64,000 nt of DNA. Origin: Roseateles subflavus (GTDB lineage Bacteria; Pseudomonadota; Gammaproteobacteria; Burkholderiales; Burkholderiaceae_C). This document shows, one piece after another, positions 27,813-36,304 of the stretch; the first letter of the stretch is position 1; the number at the start of each line of letters is the position of its first letter. The stretch is taken from contig NZ_JASVDS010000002.1 of the NCBI RefSeq assembly GCF_030285365.1, forward strand, positions 372,001-436,000, read 5' to 3'. Under the pieces are notes generated by a model that had not been told where the DNA came from, ran no database searches, and saw nothing but the letters and a program-made list of their open reading frames with translations. The translations under genes were made by a program, and so were the position numbers.

Positions 27813-28552
27813 TGCTCGGCGCAGCCAGGCTGCTGCTCGCGCCGGTGCTGCTGTGGCAGGGCCGGCAGGTGCGTCGCCGCGCGCTGAAGCTGCCCGAGGC
27901 CGCGGGCGCGCGCGCCGGGCAGGCCGGGCAGGGCGCCTTGGCGCTGCGTCTGCTGATCGTGGGCGATTCCTCCGGCGCGGGCGTCGGGGCGCCCACGCAA
28001 GACCTGGCCCTCGCCGGGCGGCTGGCGGCTCATCTGGCCGAGGCCCTGGGTGGCCGCGTGCACTGGCAGCTCGTGGCCTGCACGGGGCATGACAGCGCCG
28101 ATGCGCGCCGCCACCTGGCCGAGGCCCCGCTGGAGCCGGCCGACGTGCTGGTGACGGCCCTGGGCGTCAACGACGTCGTCGGTCAGCGCCGCGCGAGCCA
28201 CTGCCTGCAGGACCTCGACGCCATCCATGCGATGGCCGCCGAGCGCTGCGGCGTACGCTACAGCCTGCACAGCGCCGTGCCGCCCATGCATGCCTTCCCG
28301 CTGCTGCCCCAACCCCTGCGCTGGATGCTGGGGGCGCAGTCGCAGCGCCTGAACCGGCGCCTCGCGCGCCATCTGATCGGCCGTCGAGACCGCGGCCTGC
28401 AGGCCTTGCCGGCCCATCTGCACGGCGCCGCTGCGGCACAGCACATGGCCGAGGATGGCTTCCACCCCGGCCCGGCAGGCTACGAGGTCTGGGCGCAGGC
28501 CCTGTGCCAGCGGCTGCTCCGGGAACGCCGGGCGTGGTCACCTGAGGCCTGA
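27812..28552 (+). CDS. SGNH/GDSL-type esterase
   Basis: 246 residues. Block I is LLIVGDSSGAGVG (Ser53), block III LGVNDVV, and block V DGFHPGP (Asp215, His218), a complete SGNH triad. The hydrophobic N-terminus (LLLAPVLLW) could be a membrane anchor. Its ATG shares the A of the preceding TGA, so translation is coupled to the enoyl-CoA hydratase. Confidence 0.9.
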   Translation: MLGAARLLLAPVLLWQGRQVRRRALKLPEAAGARAGQAGQGALALRLLIVGDSSGAGVGAPTQDLALAGRLAAHLAEALGGRVHWQLVACTGHDSADARRHLAEAPLEPADVLVTALGVNDVVGQRRASHCLQDLDAIHAMAAERCGVRYSLHSAVPPMHAFPLLPQPLRWMLGAQSQRLNRRLARHLIGRRDRGLQALPAHLHGAAAAQHMAEDGFHPGPAGYEVWAQALCQRLLRERRAWSPEA

Positions 28553-28941
28553 CGTCGTCCCCGTGGCTGCACGTGCCCGGTTGGGGCGCCTCACCGACCG
28601 CTATGCGCACGCGGAGCGGACGCTGCCCTTGCTCAAGGGCGCCCATTTCTTGACAATTGCTAACCCAGCCAGCCAGTGGCCGTCCCGCTTCTTCTGAAGC
28701 GCTCCAGGACGCCACCTCTGCCAGCCAGCCGTCCCACTGCAAGGCATTCGCGGTCCGCGCGATGCCCGAGACTCCCCCATGCTGGCCTGATCCATTCCTC
28801 CTGCCTGAATCCGACCCTGCGCCCTGTCGTGGCGGCGGTCTCCTTGGTCATTGAACCGTGCCGCTGTGGCGCGTGCAGCGTCGAGGCCCTGCGGCCCGTG
28901 CCTGCCTGTGTCCCTTGCATTGAACTTGCCTTCCCAGCGTC
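28553..28941. other. Spacer before the double-glycine peptide cluster
   Basis: 389 bp with short open frames in every direction but none with protein-like composition. A TTGACA hexamer lies at 28650-28655 without a convincing -10 at 17 bp. It probably carries the promoter of the downstream block, and composition is less GC-skewed than its flanks. Confidence 0.4.
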
Positions 28942-29499
28942 TTGGAACCTGTTGCCTACCGTCCTGAAGCAGTGGCCCACCGATCCGGTGCCACGGGCGA
29001 TCTTCGCCTGACCCAGCCCTTGTCCCGGCGGTGGCTGCTGCTCATCGTGCTGCTCCCCTGGAGCGCATTGGCGGCGGTGCTGGGGGGCCTGCGGATCCCG
29101 GTGGCGCTGGAGTCGTCCGTGTACCAGTCCGGCCTGGCGGCGGACGGTCAGGGCGTCGTGGCCCTGCGTGTGCCGGTCGCCGAGGCGGGGGGCGTTGCGG
29201 TGGGCGATCTGGCCCGGGTCGCGGGGGTCGAGGGCGGCTCGCTTCGCAAGGTGGGCGAGGGGCGGGTGATCCACCGGGGCGCCGTCCGGCGCGGGAGCGG
29301 GGGCCACACGGCCTGTGACGGGCTGGCCGAGGGCCAGGCGCCGGGAGACGCGCAATGCGTCGTGATCGCCCTGATGGCGGGCCGTGGGCCGGGCGACCCT
29401 TCGGGGTGCGCGGGGCACCCGCCCTGGTCGAAGCTCCGGGTGGAGATGCCGGGGCAGGCCATGAATGTCCTTGATCTGCTGAAGAGAAAGCTGCGATGA
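28942..29499 (+). CDS. Short HlyD-like membrane-anchored protein
   Basis: 185 residues. The N-terminus (YRPEAVAHRS, then LTQPLSRRWLLLIVLLP and one membrane helix) resembles the cytoplasmic/anchor part of HlyD-type membrane-fusion proteins that partner peptidase-containing ABC exporters. The C-terminal LRVEMPGQAMNVLDLLKRKL resembles their end. The long coiled-coil hairpin and lipoyl domain of full HlyD proteins (about 400 residues) are missing. The best start is TTG 28942; a GTG lies ten codons on. Its stop overlaps the next ATG (ATGA). Family assignment is tentative. Confidence 0.5.
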   Translation: MEPVAYRPEAVAHRSGATGDLRLTQPLSRRWLLLIVLLPWSALAAVLGGLRIPVALESSVYQSGLAADGQGVVALRVPVAEAGGVAVGDLARVAGVEGGSLRKVGEGRVIHRGAVRRGSGGHTACDGLAEGQAPGDAQCVVIALMAGRGPGDPSGCAGHPPWSKLRVEMPGQAMNVLDLLKRKLR

Positions 29500-30104
29500 A
29501 TGCCAGGGATCCCCAAGTGCCCGTCCTGCCCCAGGGCGACGAGCTGTCCATCCAGCGCCATGACGACCTGTTCGAGGCGGCCCAGATCGACGCGGTGCAG
29601 ACCTTCTTCGAGGAGGATGTGCGCTGGACCTACGGCTGGCGCTCGGTGAATGGCGTGAATCCGCTCTCGCACTGGAACCATGATTTCCTGAAGACCCGCA
29701 AGAACAACCAGCAGGACCAGACGCAGCGGCTGGCCGCCGACCCGGCCCTCCGGGCAGTGGCGGCTCTCTGGGACACGGTGCAGCGCCGCTGCCTGCCCGG
29801 CCATGCGCTGCTGCGCTGCTACGCCAACGCCCACACCTACGGCGTGGAGGGCTACCCGCATGTGGACTCCCCGGCGCCGGGCCAGAAGACGGTGGTCATC
29901 TACCTGAACCCGCGCTGGCAGCCGGACTGGGCCGGCGAGACGGTCTTCTTCAATGCCGAGGGGGACATCGTCCATGCCGTCCTGCCGCGGCCAGGGCGGG
30001 CGGTGATCTTCGATGGATCCATCCTGCACGCGGCGCGCGGGGTCTCGCGGATCTGCACCGCGGCGCGTGTGACCCTCATGTTCAAGGCGGGACGGTCCTC
30101 GTGA
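29496..30104 (+). CDS. 2-oxoglutarate/Fe(II)-dependent oxygenase (prolyl-hydroxylase type)
   Basis: 202 residues. The double-stranded beta-helix carries the facial triad His122-x-Asp124 (HVDSPA) and His178 (ILHAARG), with Arg191 placed to hold 2-oxoglutarate. Strands TVVIYLNPRW and ETVFFNAEGDIV fit the 2OG-FeII_Oxy_3/P4H group, which hydroxylates protein side chains or small molecules. Translation is coupled to the HlyD-like gene by a 4-bp overlap, and the double-glycine protein follows after 43 bp. That protein is its likeliest substrate, by context only. Confidence 0.85.
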   Translation: MNARDPQVPVLPQGDELSIQRHDDLFEAAQIDAVQTFFEEDVRWTYGWRSVNGVNPLSHWNHDFLKTRKNNQQDQTQRLAADPALRAVAALWDTVQRRCLPGHALLRCYANAHTYGVEGYPHVDSPAPGQKTVVIYLNPRWQPDWAGETVFFNAEGDIVHAVLPRPGRAVIFDGSILHAARGVSRICTAARVTLMFKAGRSS

Positions 30105-30147
30105 CCGATCCGCGGACTTCATCCATTCACTACAGGGAGGACTGACG

Positions 30148-30582
30148 ATGAGCAGTGAAAACAAGAGGCATTCGACGTACTGGGGCATGCAGGAGCTGAG
30201 TTTCGACGACACGCGATACATCAGCGGTGGCGACTGCGAGGACGGCGACGAGGTGACGCCGTGCCTGCCGAAGGTCACGATCAATGGGTCCAGAACCTAC
30301 CAGGTCGAGTTCAGCAGCAACTTCCTGCCGCTGGGCTACTTCTTCCTGACCAGCGGGGGCGGCGGCGGCGGCTCCTCGTCCGCCGGGGACGGTGGCGTGC
30401 GCGACCTGCCGCAGCCCAAGAAGAAGGAGATCTGCGATGCCGTGGCGGACGAGACCGTCGCCGAGGTCAACCGGGCCAAGAAGGACGGCCGGATTCCCTT
30501 CGTGGCCCGGGGCTTCATCCCGAGCGATGAGGAGATTCGCAAGGAGGCCTTCCGTGTGTGCATGAAGGGGCTGGGAGGCTGA
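30148..30582 (+). CDS. Double-glycine-leader secreted polypeptide (putative exporter substrate)
   Basis: 144 residues. Residues 14-28 (MQELSFDDTRYISGG) match the double-glycine leader consensus LSxxELxxIxGG, with Leu-12, Ser-11, Asp-8, Ile-4, Gly-2 and Gly-1. Cleavage after Gly28 would release 116 residues starting Asp-Cys. The mature part has four cysteines (30, 39, 96, 138), a glycine/serine linker (70-83) and a charged helical C-terminal half, so one or two disulfides are plausible. It has the best ribosome site of the block (GGAGG, 30137-30141). I recognise no homologous bacteriocin. The C39 exporter four positions on should process it. Confidence 0.75.
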   Translation: MSSENKRHSTYWGMQELSFDDTRYISGGDCEDGDEVTPCLPKVTINGSRTYQVEFSSNFLPLGYFFLTSGGGGGGSSSAGDGGVRDLPQPKKKEICDAVADETVAEVNRAKKDGRIPFVARGFIPSDEEIRKEAFRVCMKGLGG

Positions 30583-30586
30583 TGCC

Positions 30587-31162
30587 ATGCGGAACGTGAC
30601 TCCATTCAAGGGCTGGCGCTCCGTCGGTCTGATGCTGGTCGGCTGGCTGCTGGTCTGCCTGGCCGGCTGCGGGCCTCGCACACCCGCCCCGCTGGGGCAG
30701 GCGCTGCCGGTGTCGGCGTCCCTGGCCGGCCTGTGGCGGGTGCAGGCGGATGACGTGGGCGGCATCCGCGCGCAGGTGCTGAACGTCGAGGTCAGCAACG
30801 GCGAATTCGCGACCCTGCAATGGCAGCCCGAGGCCGCCGAGGGCCTGCCTTCCGTGCGGGCCTACGTCCGGCAGGTGGGCGCGCAGCAGCTGCTGTTCGT
30901 CGAGACCGGCGATGCGCAGAAGGGCTACTACTTCGCGGCGCTGACGTCCGTGAGCGACCACGAGATCGTGCTGACCGCCCCCAACGAGAAGCGCCTGAAG
31001 AAGGCCTCGAAGGCCCTGGGTGGCCAGCTGAAGTACCAGTCCCACTGGCTCCACCGGGAGGCCCATCTCGACAGCGGGCTGCTGGAGAAGATTCTCGAGC
31101 AGAAGTCCGGCGAGCTGTTCACCGACGGCATCCGCATCCGCCTGCAGAAGGTGGTCCGCTGA
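30587..31162 (+). CDS. Lipoprotein of unknown function in the peptide cluster
   Basis: 191 residues. The signal ends in a lipobox, CLAGC. The remainder is a single soluble domain beginning LAGLWRVQADDVGGI with a beta-rich pattern and a lysine-rich segment (NEKRLKKASKALGG). It follows the double-glycine protein by 4 bp with a GGGAGG ribosome site inside that gene's end. Immunity protein, folding aid or export accessory are all possible; nothing in the sequence decides. Confidence 0.7.
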   Translation: MRNVTPFKGWRSVGLMLVGWLLVCLAGCGPRTPAPLGQALPVSASLAGLWRVQADDVGGIRAQVLNVEVSNGEFATLQWQPEAAEGLPSVRAYVRQVGAQQLLFVETGDAQKGYYFAALTSVSDHEIVLTAPNEKRLKKASKALGGQLKYQSHWLHREAHLDSGLLEKILEQKSGELFTDGIRIRLQKVVR

Positions 31163-31180
31163 TCCTCGGGAGGCCGGTGG

Positions 31181-31201
31181 GGCGGGGGATCGAACCCCGC
31201 C
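31181..31201. other. 7-bp hairpin with a T-loop-like heptamer in the spacer before the exporter gene
   Basis: GGCGGGG / CCCCGCC stem around a 7-nt loop that reads TTCGATC on the minus strand, just like a tRNA T-arm, and further flanked by GGCCGG-type arms. No D-arm or anticodon arm is present, so it is not a tRNA. It lies in the 79 bp between the lipoprotein and exporter genes and could modulate expression of the exporter. Confidence 0.45.
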
Positions 31202-31241
31202 CGCGCCGGCCTGTTCCCTGCGCTTTCCACGGGCGATTTCC

Positions 31242-33398
31242 TTGAAGCATGTGTTCCAGTCAGAGACCGGGGAGTGCGGTCTCGCCTGCCTCGCCACGGT
31301 CGCGAGTCATCACGGGAAGGCCCTGGGCCTGCCCCTGCTGCGCCAGCTTGCCGGCGGGCATTCTCGGGGCCTGACCATGGCCACGCTCATCACGGTGTCC
31401 GCCGGAATCGGCCTCTCCAGCCGGCCGCTGCGCGTGCCGCTGGAGGCGCTGGACCGGCTGCGCGTGCCCTGCATCCTGCACTGGGACCTGAGCCACTTCG
31501 TCGTGCTGCTGAAGGTCTCCCGGACCTTGCGGGGCGAGCGTGTGGCCACGATCTTCGATCCGGCGGTCGGACTGCGCCGCCTGAGCCTGGCGGCGCTGTC
31601 GCCGCATTTCTCGGGCATGGCGCTGGAGCTGTGGCCCGGCGAGTCCTTCCAGCGAGGCGGCCAGGCGGCGCGTCCGCCCTCGGTGCTCGCGCTGCTGGGG
31701 CCGGTGGCCGGTGCGTGGGGCGCCGTCGGGCAGCTGCTGTTCCTGACGCTGATCCTGGAGCTGCTGGCGCTGGGGTCCCCGCTGTTCAGCAAGTTCGTCA
31801 TCGACGACGTCATCGGCGGCCATGCGACGGAGCTCCTGCTGCCGCTCACGGCCTGCTTTGCCGCGCTGCTGCTGACACAGACCGCCACCAGTCTGCTGCG
31901 GGGCTGGCTGCTGATGCGCTGGAGCCAGGAGCTGTCCCTGGGCTGGATGAGCCGGATCCTGAATCACCTGGTCCGGCTGCCGATGCGCTTCTTCGATGCG
32001 CGGGGCTCCGGCGAGGTGCTCAGCCGGCTTGGCAGCGCCGGGACCATCCAGTCGGTGCTGACCGGCATCGCGCTGGGCTCTCTGTTCGATGTGGTCGTGC
32101 TCGCGGCGGCGTTCGCGATGATGATCGGCCTGAGCCCCTCGCTGTCGGTCGTCGTCGTTGTCCCCATCCTCGTGTACCTGGCGCTCAAGGCGCTGACCTA
32201 CCCCTATTTCGAGGCCGCCGCGCGCGAGCGGCTGATGCTGGCCAGCCGCGAGAGCCAGTTCCTTCTGGAGATCGTCCGCTCGATGATGCCCATCAAGCTG
32301 TTCTCCCGGGAGGCGGACCGCATCTCCCGCTGGCAGAACCTGCGCCAGGCGGTGCAGAACCGGGACCTCCGGACCGAGAACTTCACGCTCGTCTATCACG
32401 GCGGCGTCGTGCTGATCTTCGGCGTGCAGGGCCTGTTCATCTTCTACTTCGGCGCGACGTCCGTGCTGGCCGGGCAGATGACGCTGGGCTTCCTCATGGC
32501 CTTCTCCGCCTACGCGGCCACCTTCGGCAACCGCCTGGTGGCGGTGATCGACGCCATCCTGGGCTTCCGCATGCTGGCCGTGCATGGCGAGCGCCTGTCC
32601 GACATCCTGCTGGAGGCGCCCGAACCGGGGCCGGCCACGCGGGCTCCCCTGGCGCCGCTGGCGAGCCTCCAGCTGCAAGGCGTCGGCTACCGGTATGCGC
32701 GGGACGGGCAGCCGGTGCTGCGCGATCTCGACCTGGTGCTGGCGCCGAAGCAGTGCATCGGCCTCAAGGGCGCAAGCGGTGCGGGCAAGTCCACGCTGGC
32801 CCGGCTGATGCTCGGGCTGGTGCGGCCCACCGACGGCGTCATCCGTCTGAACGACGTCGTCATGGACGAGGGCATGGCCCGGGCCTGGCGCACGCAGGTC
32901 GCCGCGGTCACGCAGGACGACACGCTGCTGGCCGGCACGCTCCAGGAGAACATCGCCTTCTTCGATGCCGACGTGGACGCCGCTCGTGTCGAGTGGGCGG
33001 CGCGGATGGCGGCCCTCCATGACGACATCGTCCGGATGCCCATGGGCTACCGGACCGTGATCGGCGAGTCGGCGCGCACGCTGTCCGGCGGGCAGCGGCA
33101 GCGCCTGCTCATCGCGCGGGCGCTGTACAAGCGCGCGGACATCCTGATCCTGGACGAGGCCACCAGCCACCTGGACGTGGACACCGAGCTGGAGATCATG
33201 GCGAGGATCCGTGCCTTGCCATGCTGCGTCGTGGTGATCACGCACCGGCCGCAGGTGCTGGCGCTGCTGGAGACCTGCTACGAGCTGCGCGACGGCGCCT
33301 TGCGCCCCTGGCCGGCCGCCGAGCCTGCCGGGCCGCCGGCCCGCGCCCTTGACATGCCGCCACGGCCGAGGGTGCCACTGCAGGCGGCCGGGTGCTGA
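31242..33398 (+). CDS. Peptidase-containing ABC exporter (C39 peptidase-TM-ATPase)
   Basis: 718 residues: a C39 cysteine peptidase (1-140), a six-helix exporter domain (about 160-440) and an ATPase. The peptidase residues are Gln6, Cys12 (GECGLAC), His85 (LSHFVVLL) and Asp106 (FDPAVG), so it should be active. The ATPase has GASGAGKST, LSGGQRQRLLIARAL, ILILDEATSHLD and ITHRP. Known function: it cuts double-glycine leaders and exports the product across the inner membrane. The likely start is TTG 31242 (in-frame GTG 31251 would also keep Cys12). No outer-membrane TolC partner is nearby. Confidence 0.93.
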   Translation: MKHVFQSETGECGLACLATVASHHGKALGLPLLRQLAGGHSRGLTMATLITVSAGIGLSSRPLRVPLEALDRLRVPCILHWDLSHFVVLLKVSRTLRGERVATIFDPAVGLRRLSLAALSPHFSGMALELWPGESFQRGGQAARPPSVLALLGPVAGAWGAVGQLLFLTLILELLALGSPLFSKFVIDDVIGGHATELLLPLTACFAALLLTQTATSLLRGWLLMRWSQELSLGWMSRILNHLVRLPMRFFDARGSGEVLSRLGSAGTIQSVLTGIALGSLFDVVVLAAAFAMMIGLSPSLSVVVVVPILVYLALKALTYPYFEAAARERLMLASRESQFLLEIVRSMMPIKLFSREADRISRWQNLRQAVQNRDLRTENFTLVYHGGVVLIFGVQGLFIFYFGATSVLAGQMTLGFLMAFSAYAATFGNRLVAVIDAILGFRMLAVHGERLSDILLEAPEPGPATRAPLAPLASLQLQGVGYRYARDGQPVLRDLDLVLAPKQCIGLKGASGAGKSTLARLMLGLVRPTDGVIRLNDVVMDEGMARAWRTQVAAVTQDDTLLAGTLQENIAFFDADVDAARVEWAARMAALHDDIVRMPMGYRTVIGESARTLSGGQRQRLLIARALYKRADILILDEATSHLDVDTELEIMARIRALPCCVVVITHRPQVLALLETCYELRDGALRPWPAAEPAGPPARALDMPPRPRVPLQAAGC

Positions 33399-33401
33399 GC
33401 C

Positions 33402-34637
<1,236 letters not shown>

Positions 34638-34649
34638 TCGTGTCGACGT

Positions 34650-35798
34650 TCAGATCACGTTGAGCTCACGGTAGGGCTCGCCGCGCTGCAGCCGGTCCGC
34701 GCCCAGCGGCGAGAGGTCCAGGGTCTCGTAGCGCCCGGCGGCGATCCATTCGGCCAGCCCGCGCCCGATGCCCGGCGCGTGCTGCAGCCCGTGCCCGGAG
34801 AATCCGCAGGCCATCAGCAGCCGCTCCTGCCCGGGCCAGGGGCCGACGAGACCGTTGTGATCGATGTCGTTCATCTCGTAGTAGCCCGCCCAGCTGCGCT
34901 CCTGGCGCAGGGTGGCAAAACCTGGCACCCGCTCGGCCAGCGCCGGCCACAGGCGTTCCTCGAAGAGGTCGGCCTCCGGGTCCAGCGGCAGGTCCGGCGC
35001 GTCGTCGCCCAGCGGGGGGCCGCCGCAGAGGAACTGCCCGGGGCCCTCGGGACGGAACCACAGGCCGGAGGGGTCGATGACCAGCGGGCAGCCGGCGGCG
35101 GGCTCCGGCGTGCGGAAGGCATAGACGCTGCGCCGGCGGGCGCTCACCGGCAGCGCGATGCCCGCCGTGGCCGCCAGCGGGGCGGACCAGGCGCCGCCGG
35201 CCAGCACGAGGCGGTCGGCCCGGAGCCGGTCACCGCCGGCCGTGCACACACCGGTGATCTGCCCGGTGCCGTTCGTCTCGAAGCGGATCGCCTCGTCCTT
35301 GACGTAGCGCACCCCCGCGGCCTGCGCCCGCTGCTTCAGCGACTGCAGCAGGCCCCAGCCGTCGAACCAGCCTTCGCCGCTGCGGCCCCAGCTGCCGAGG
35401 GCCAGGTCTTGCGTGGCCAGCCAGGGGAAACGGCGCTGCAGCTCGGCCGGGCTCAGCAGTGCGACGTCGGCCCCTTGCGCGCGCTGGACCGCATGCAGCG
35501 CCTCCTGCTGTGCGACGCCCGTGGGCGGAATCAGATAGAGATAGCCCTGCTCGACCAGCGCCGCCTGCGGCCCGGCGGCGCGCAGCACCTCCAGTCCGTG
35601 CAGGGAGAGGGCGATGTTCAGGGGCGTGGAGAACTGCTGGCGGATCGACGCCGCCGAACGGGCCGACGAGGCCCGCTCATAGGTGGGATCCCGTTCCAGC
35701 ACGGTGATGCGGCCGCGCCAGTCGGGGCGCTCGGCCAGGCAGGCGGCCACGGCGCTGCCCAGCGCGCCGCCGCCGACGATCAGCAGCGTGTCCTGCAT
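34650..35798 (-). CDS. FAD-dependent oxidoreductase (DAO/FOXRED1-like)
   Basis: 382 residues. The Rossmann motif LLIVGGGALGSAVAACLAE is followed by the DAO-family GSARSAASIRQQF-type loop (covalent/FAD contact area) and a late FAD-binding region CGFSGHGLQHAPGIGR. Related enzymes oxidise amino acids, sarcosine or similar amines. It converges on the peptide cluster (12 bp between stops) and starts just after the thioesterase gene on the same strand (13 bp), so those two may be an operon. Confidence 0.88.
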   Translation of the reverse strand: MQDTLLIVGGGALGSAVAACLAERPDWRGRITVLERDPTYERASSARSAASIRQQFSTPLNIALSLHGLEVLRAAGPQAALVEQGYLYLIPPTGVAQQEALHAVQRAQGADVALLSPAELQRRFPWLATQDLALGSWGRSGEGWFDGWGLLQSLKQRAQAAGVRYVKDEAIRFETNGTGQITGVCTAGGDRLRADRLVLAGGAWSAPLAATAGIALPVSARRRSVYAFRTPEPAAGCPLVIDPSGLWFRPEGPGQFLCGGPPLGDDAPDLPLDPEADLFEERLWPALAERVPGFATLRQERSWAGYYEMNDIDHNGLVGPWPGQERLLMACGFSGHGLQHAPGIGRGLAEWIAAGRYETLDLSPLGADRLQRGEPYRELNVI

Positions 35799-35811
35799 GG
35801 GGCGGGCGGGC

Positions 35812-36252
35812 TCAGTCCTCGATGCTGAAGGGGCGCGACTTGCCGTCCTTGTCGATGGCGACGTAGGTCAGCTGCGCCTCGGTCACCTTGACCACGTGCG
35901 GGCTGGCCGGGTTGCGCTCGGCGATCACCTCGACCTGCACGGTGACGGAGGTCCGCCCCACGCGCACGACCTGGGCGTAGAAGGAGAGCAGGTCCCCGAT
36001 GGACACGGGCTGCTTGAACAGGAACTCCTTCACCGCCACGGTGGCGATGCGGCCGCGCGAGAGGCGCGCCGGCAGGATGGAGCCGGCGATGTCCACCTGG
36101 GCCATGATCCAGCCGCCGAACACGTCGCCGTTGTGGTTGGCGTCCGCGGGCATGGGCATCACGCGCAGCACCAGCTCGCGGGGCCAGACGCGGGCATCAG
36201 GGGCGGGAGCGGCGCTGGGGGCGGGGGCCAGGGGGCTTTGGGTGTCGGGCAT
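35812..36252 (-). CDS. yciA: Acyl-CoA thioesterase, YciA-type hotdog
   Basis: 146 residues. The motif MPADANHNGDVFGGWIMAQVDIAG contains the catalytic Asn/Asp and substrate-binding helix of YciA-type hexameric thioesterases; VAVKEFLFKQPVSIGDLL and a KSRPF tail also fit. It hydrolyses a broad range of cytosolic acyl-CoAs. The start at 36252 removes an implausible upstream extension. It is divergent from the Atm1-type exporter with 52 bp between starts. Confidence 0.9.
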   Translation of the reverse strand: MPDTQSPLAPAPSAAPAPDARVWPRELVLRVMPMPADANHNGDVFGGWIMAQVDIAGSILPARLSRGRIATVAVKEFLFKQPVSIGDLLSFYAQVVRVGRTSVTVQVEVIAERNPASPHVVKVTEAQLTYVAIDKDGKSRPFSIED

Positions 36253-36304
36253 GGTGGGCGATCGGGACAACAGTGACAATGCGGCCCATTCTCTCCCTAT
36301 CACC

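Noticed and set aside
28650-28680. A sigma-70 promoter from the TTGACA hexamer
   Set aside because: No acceptable -10 at 16-18 bp, so it is not listed as a promoter.
31181-31201. A tRNA gene at the T-arm-like hairpin
   Set aside because: Only a T-arm-like stem-loop is present; no D-arm, anticodon arm or acceptor pairing.
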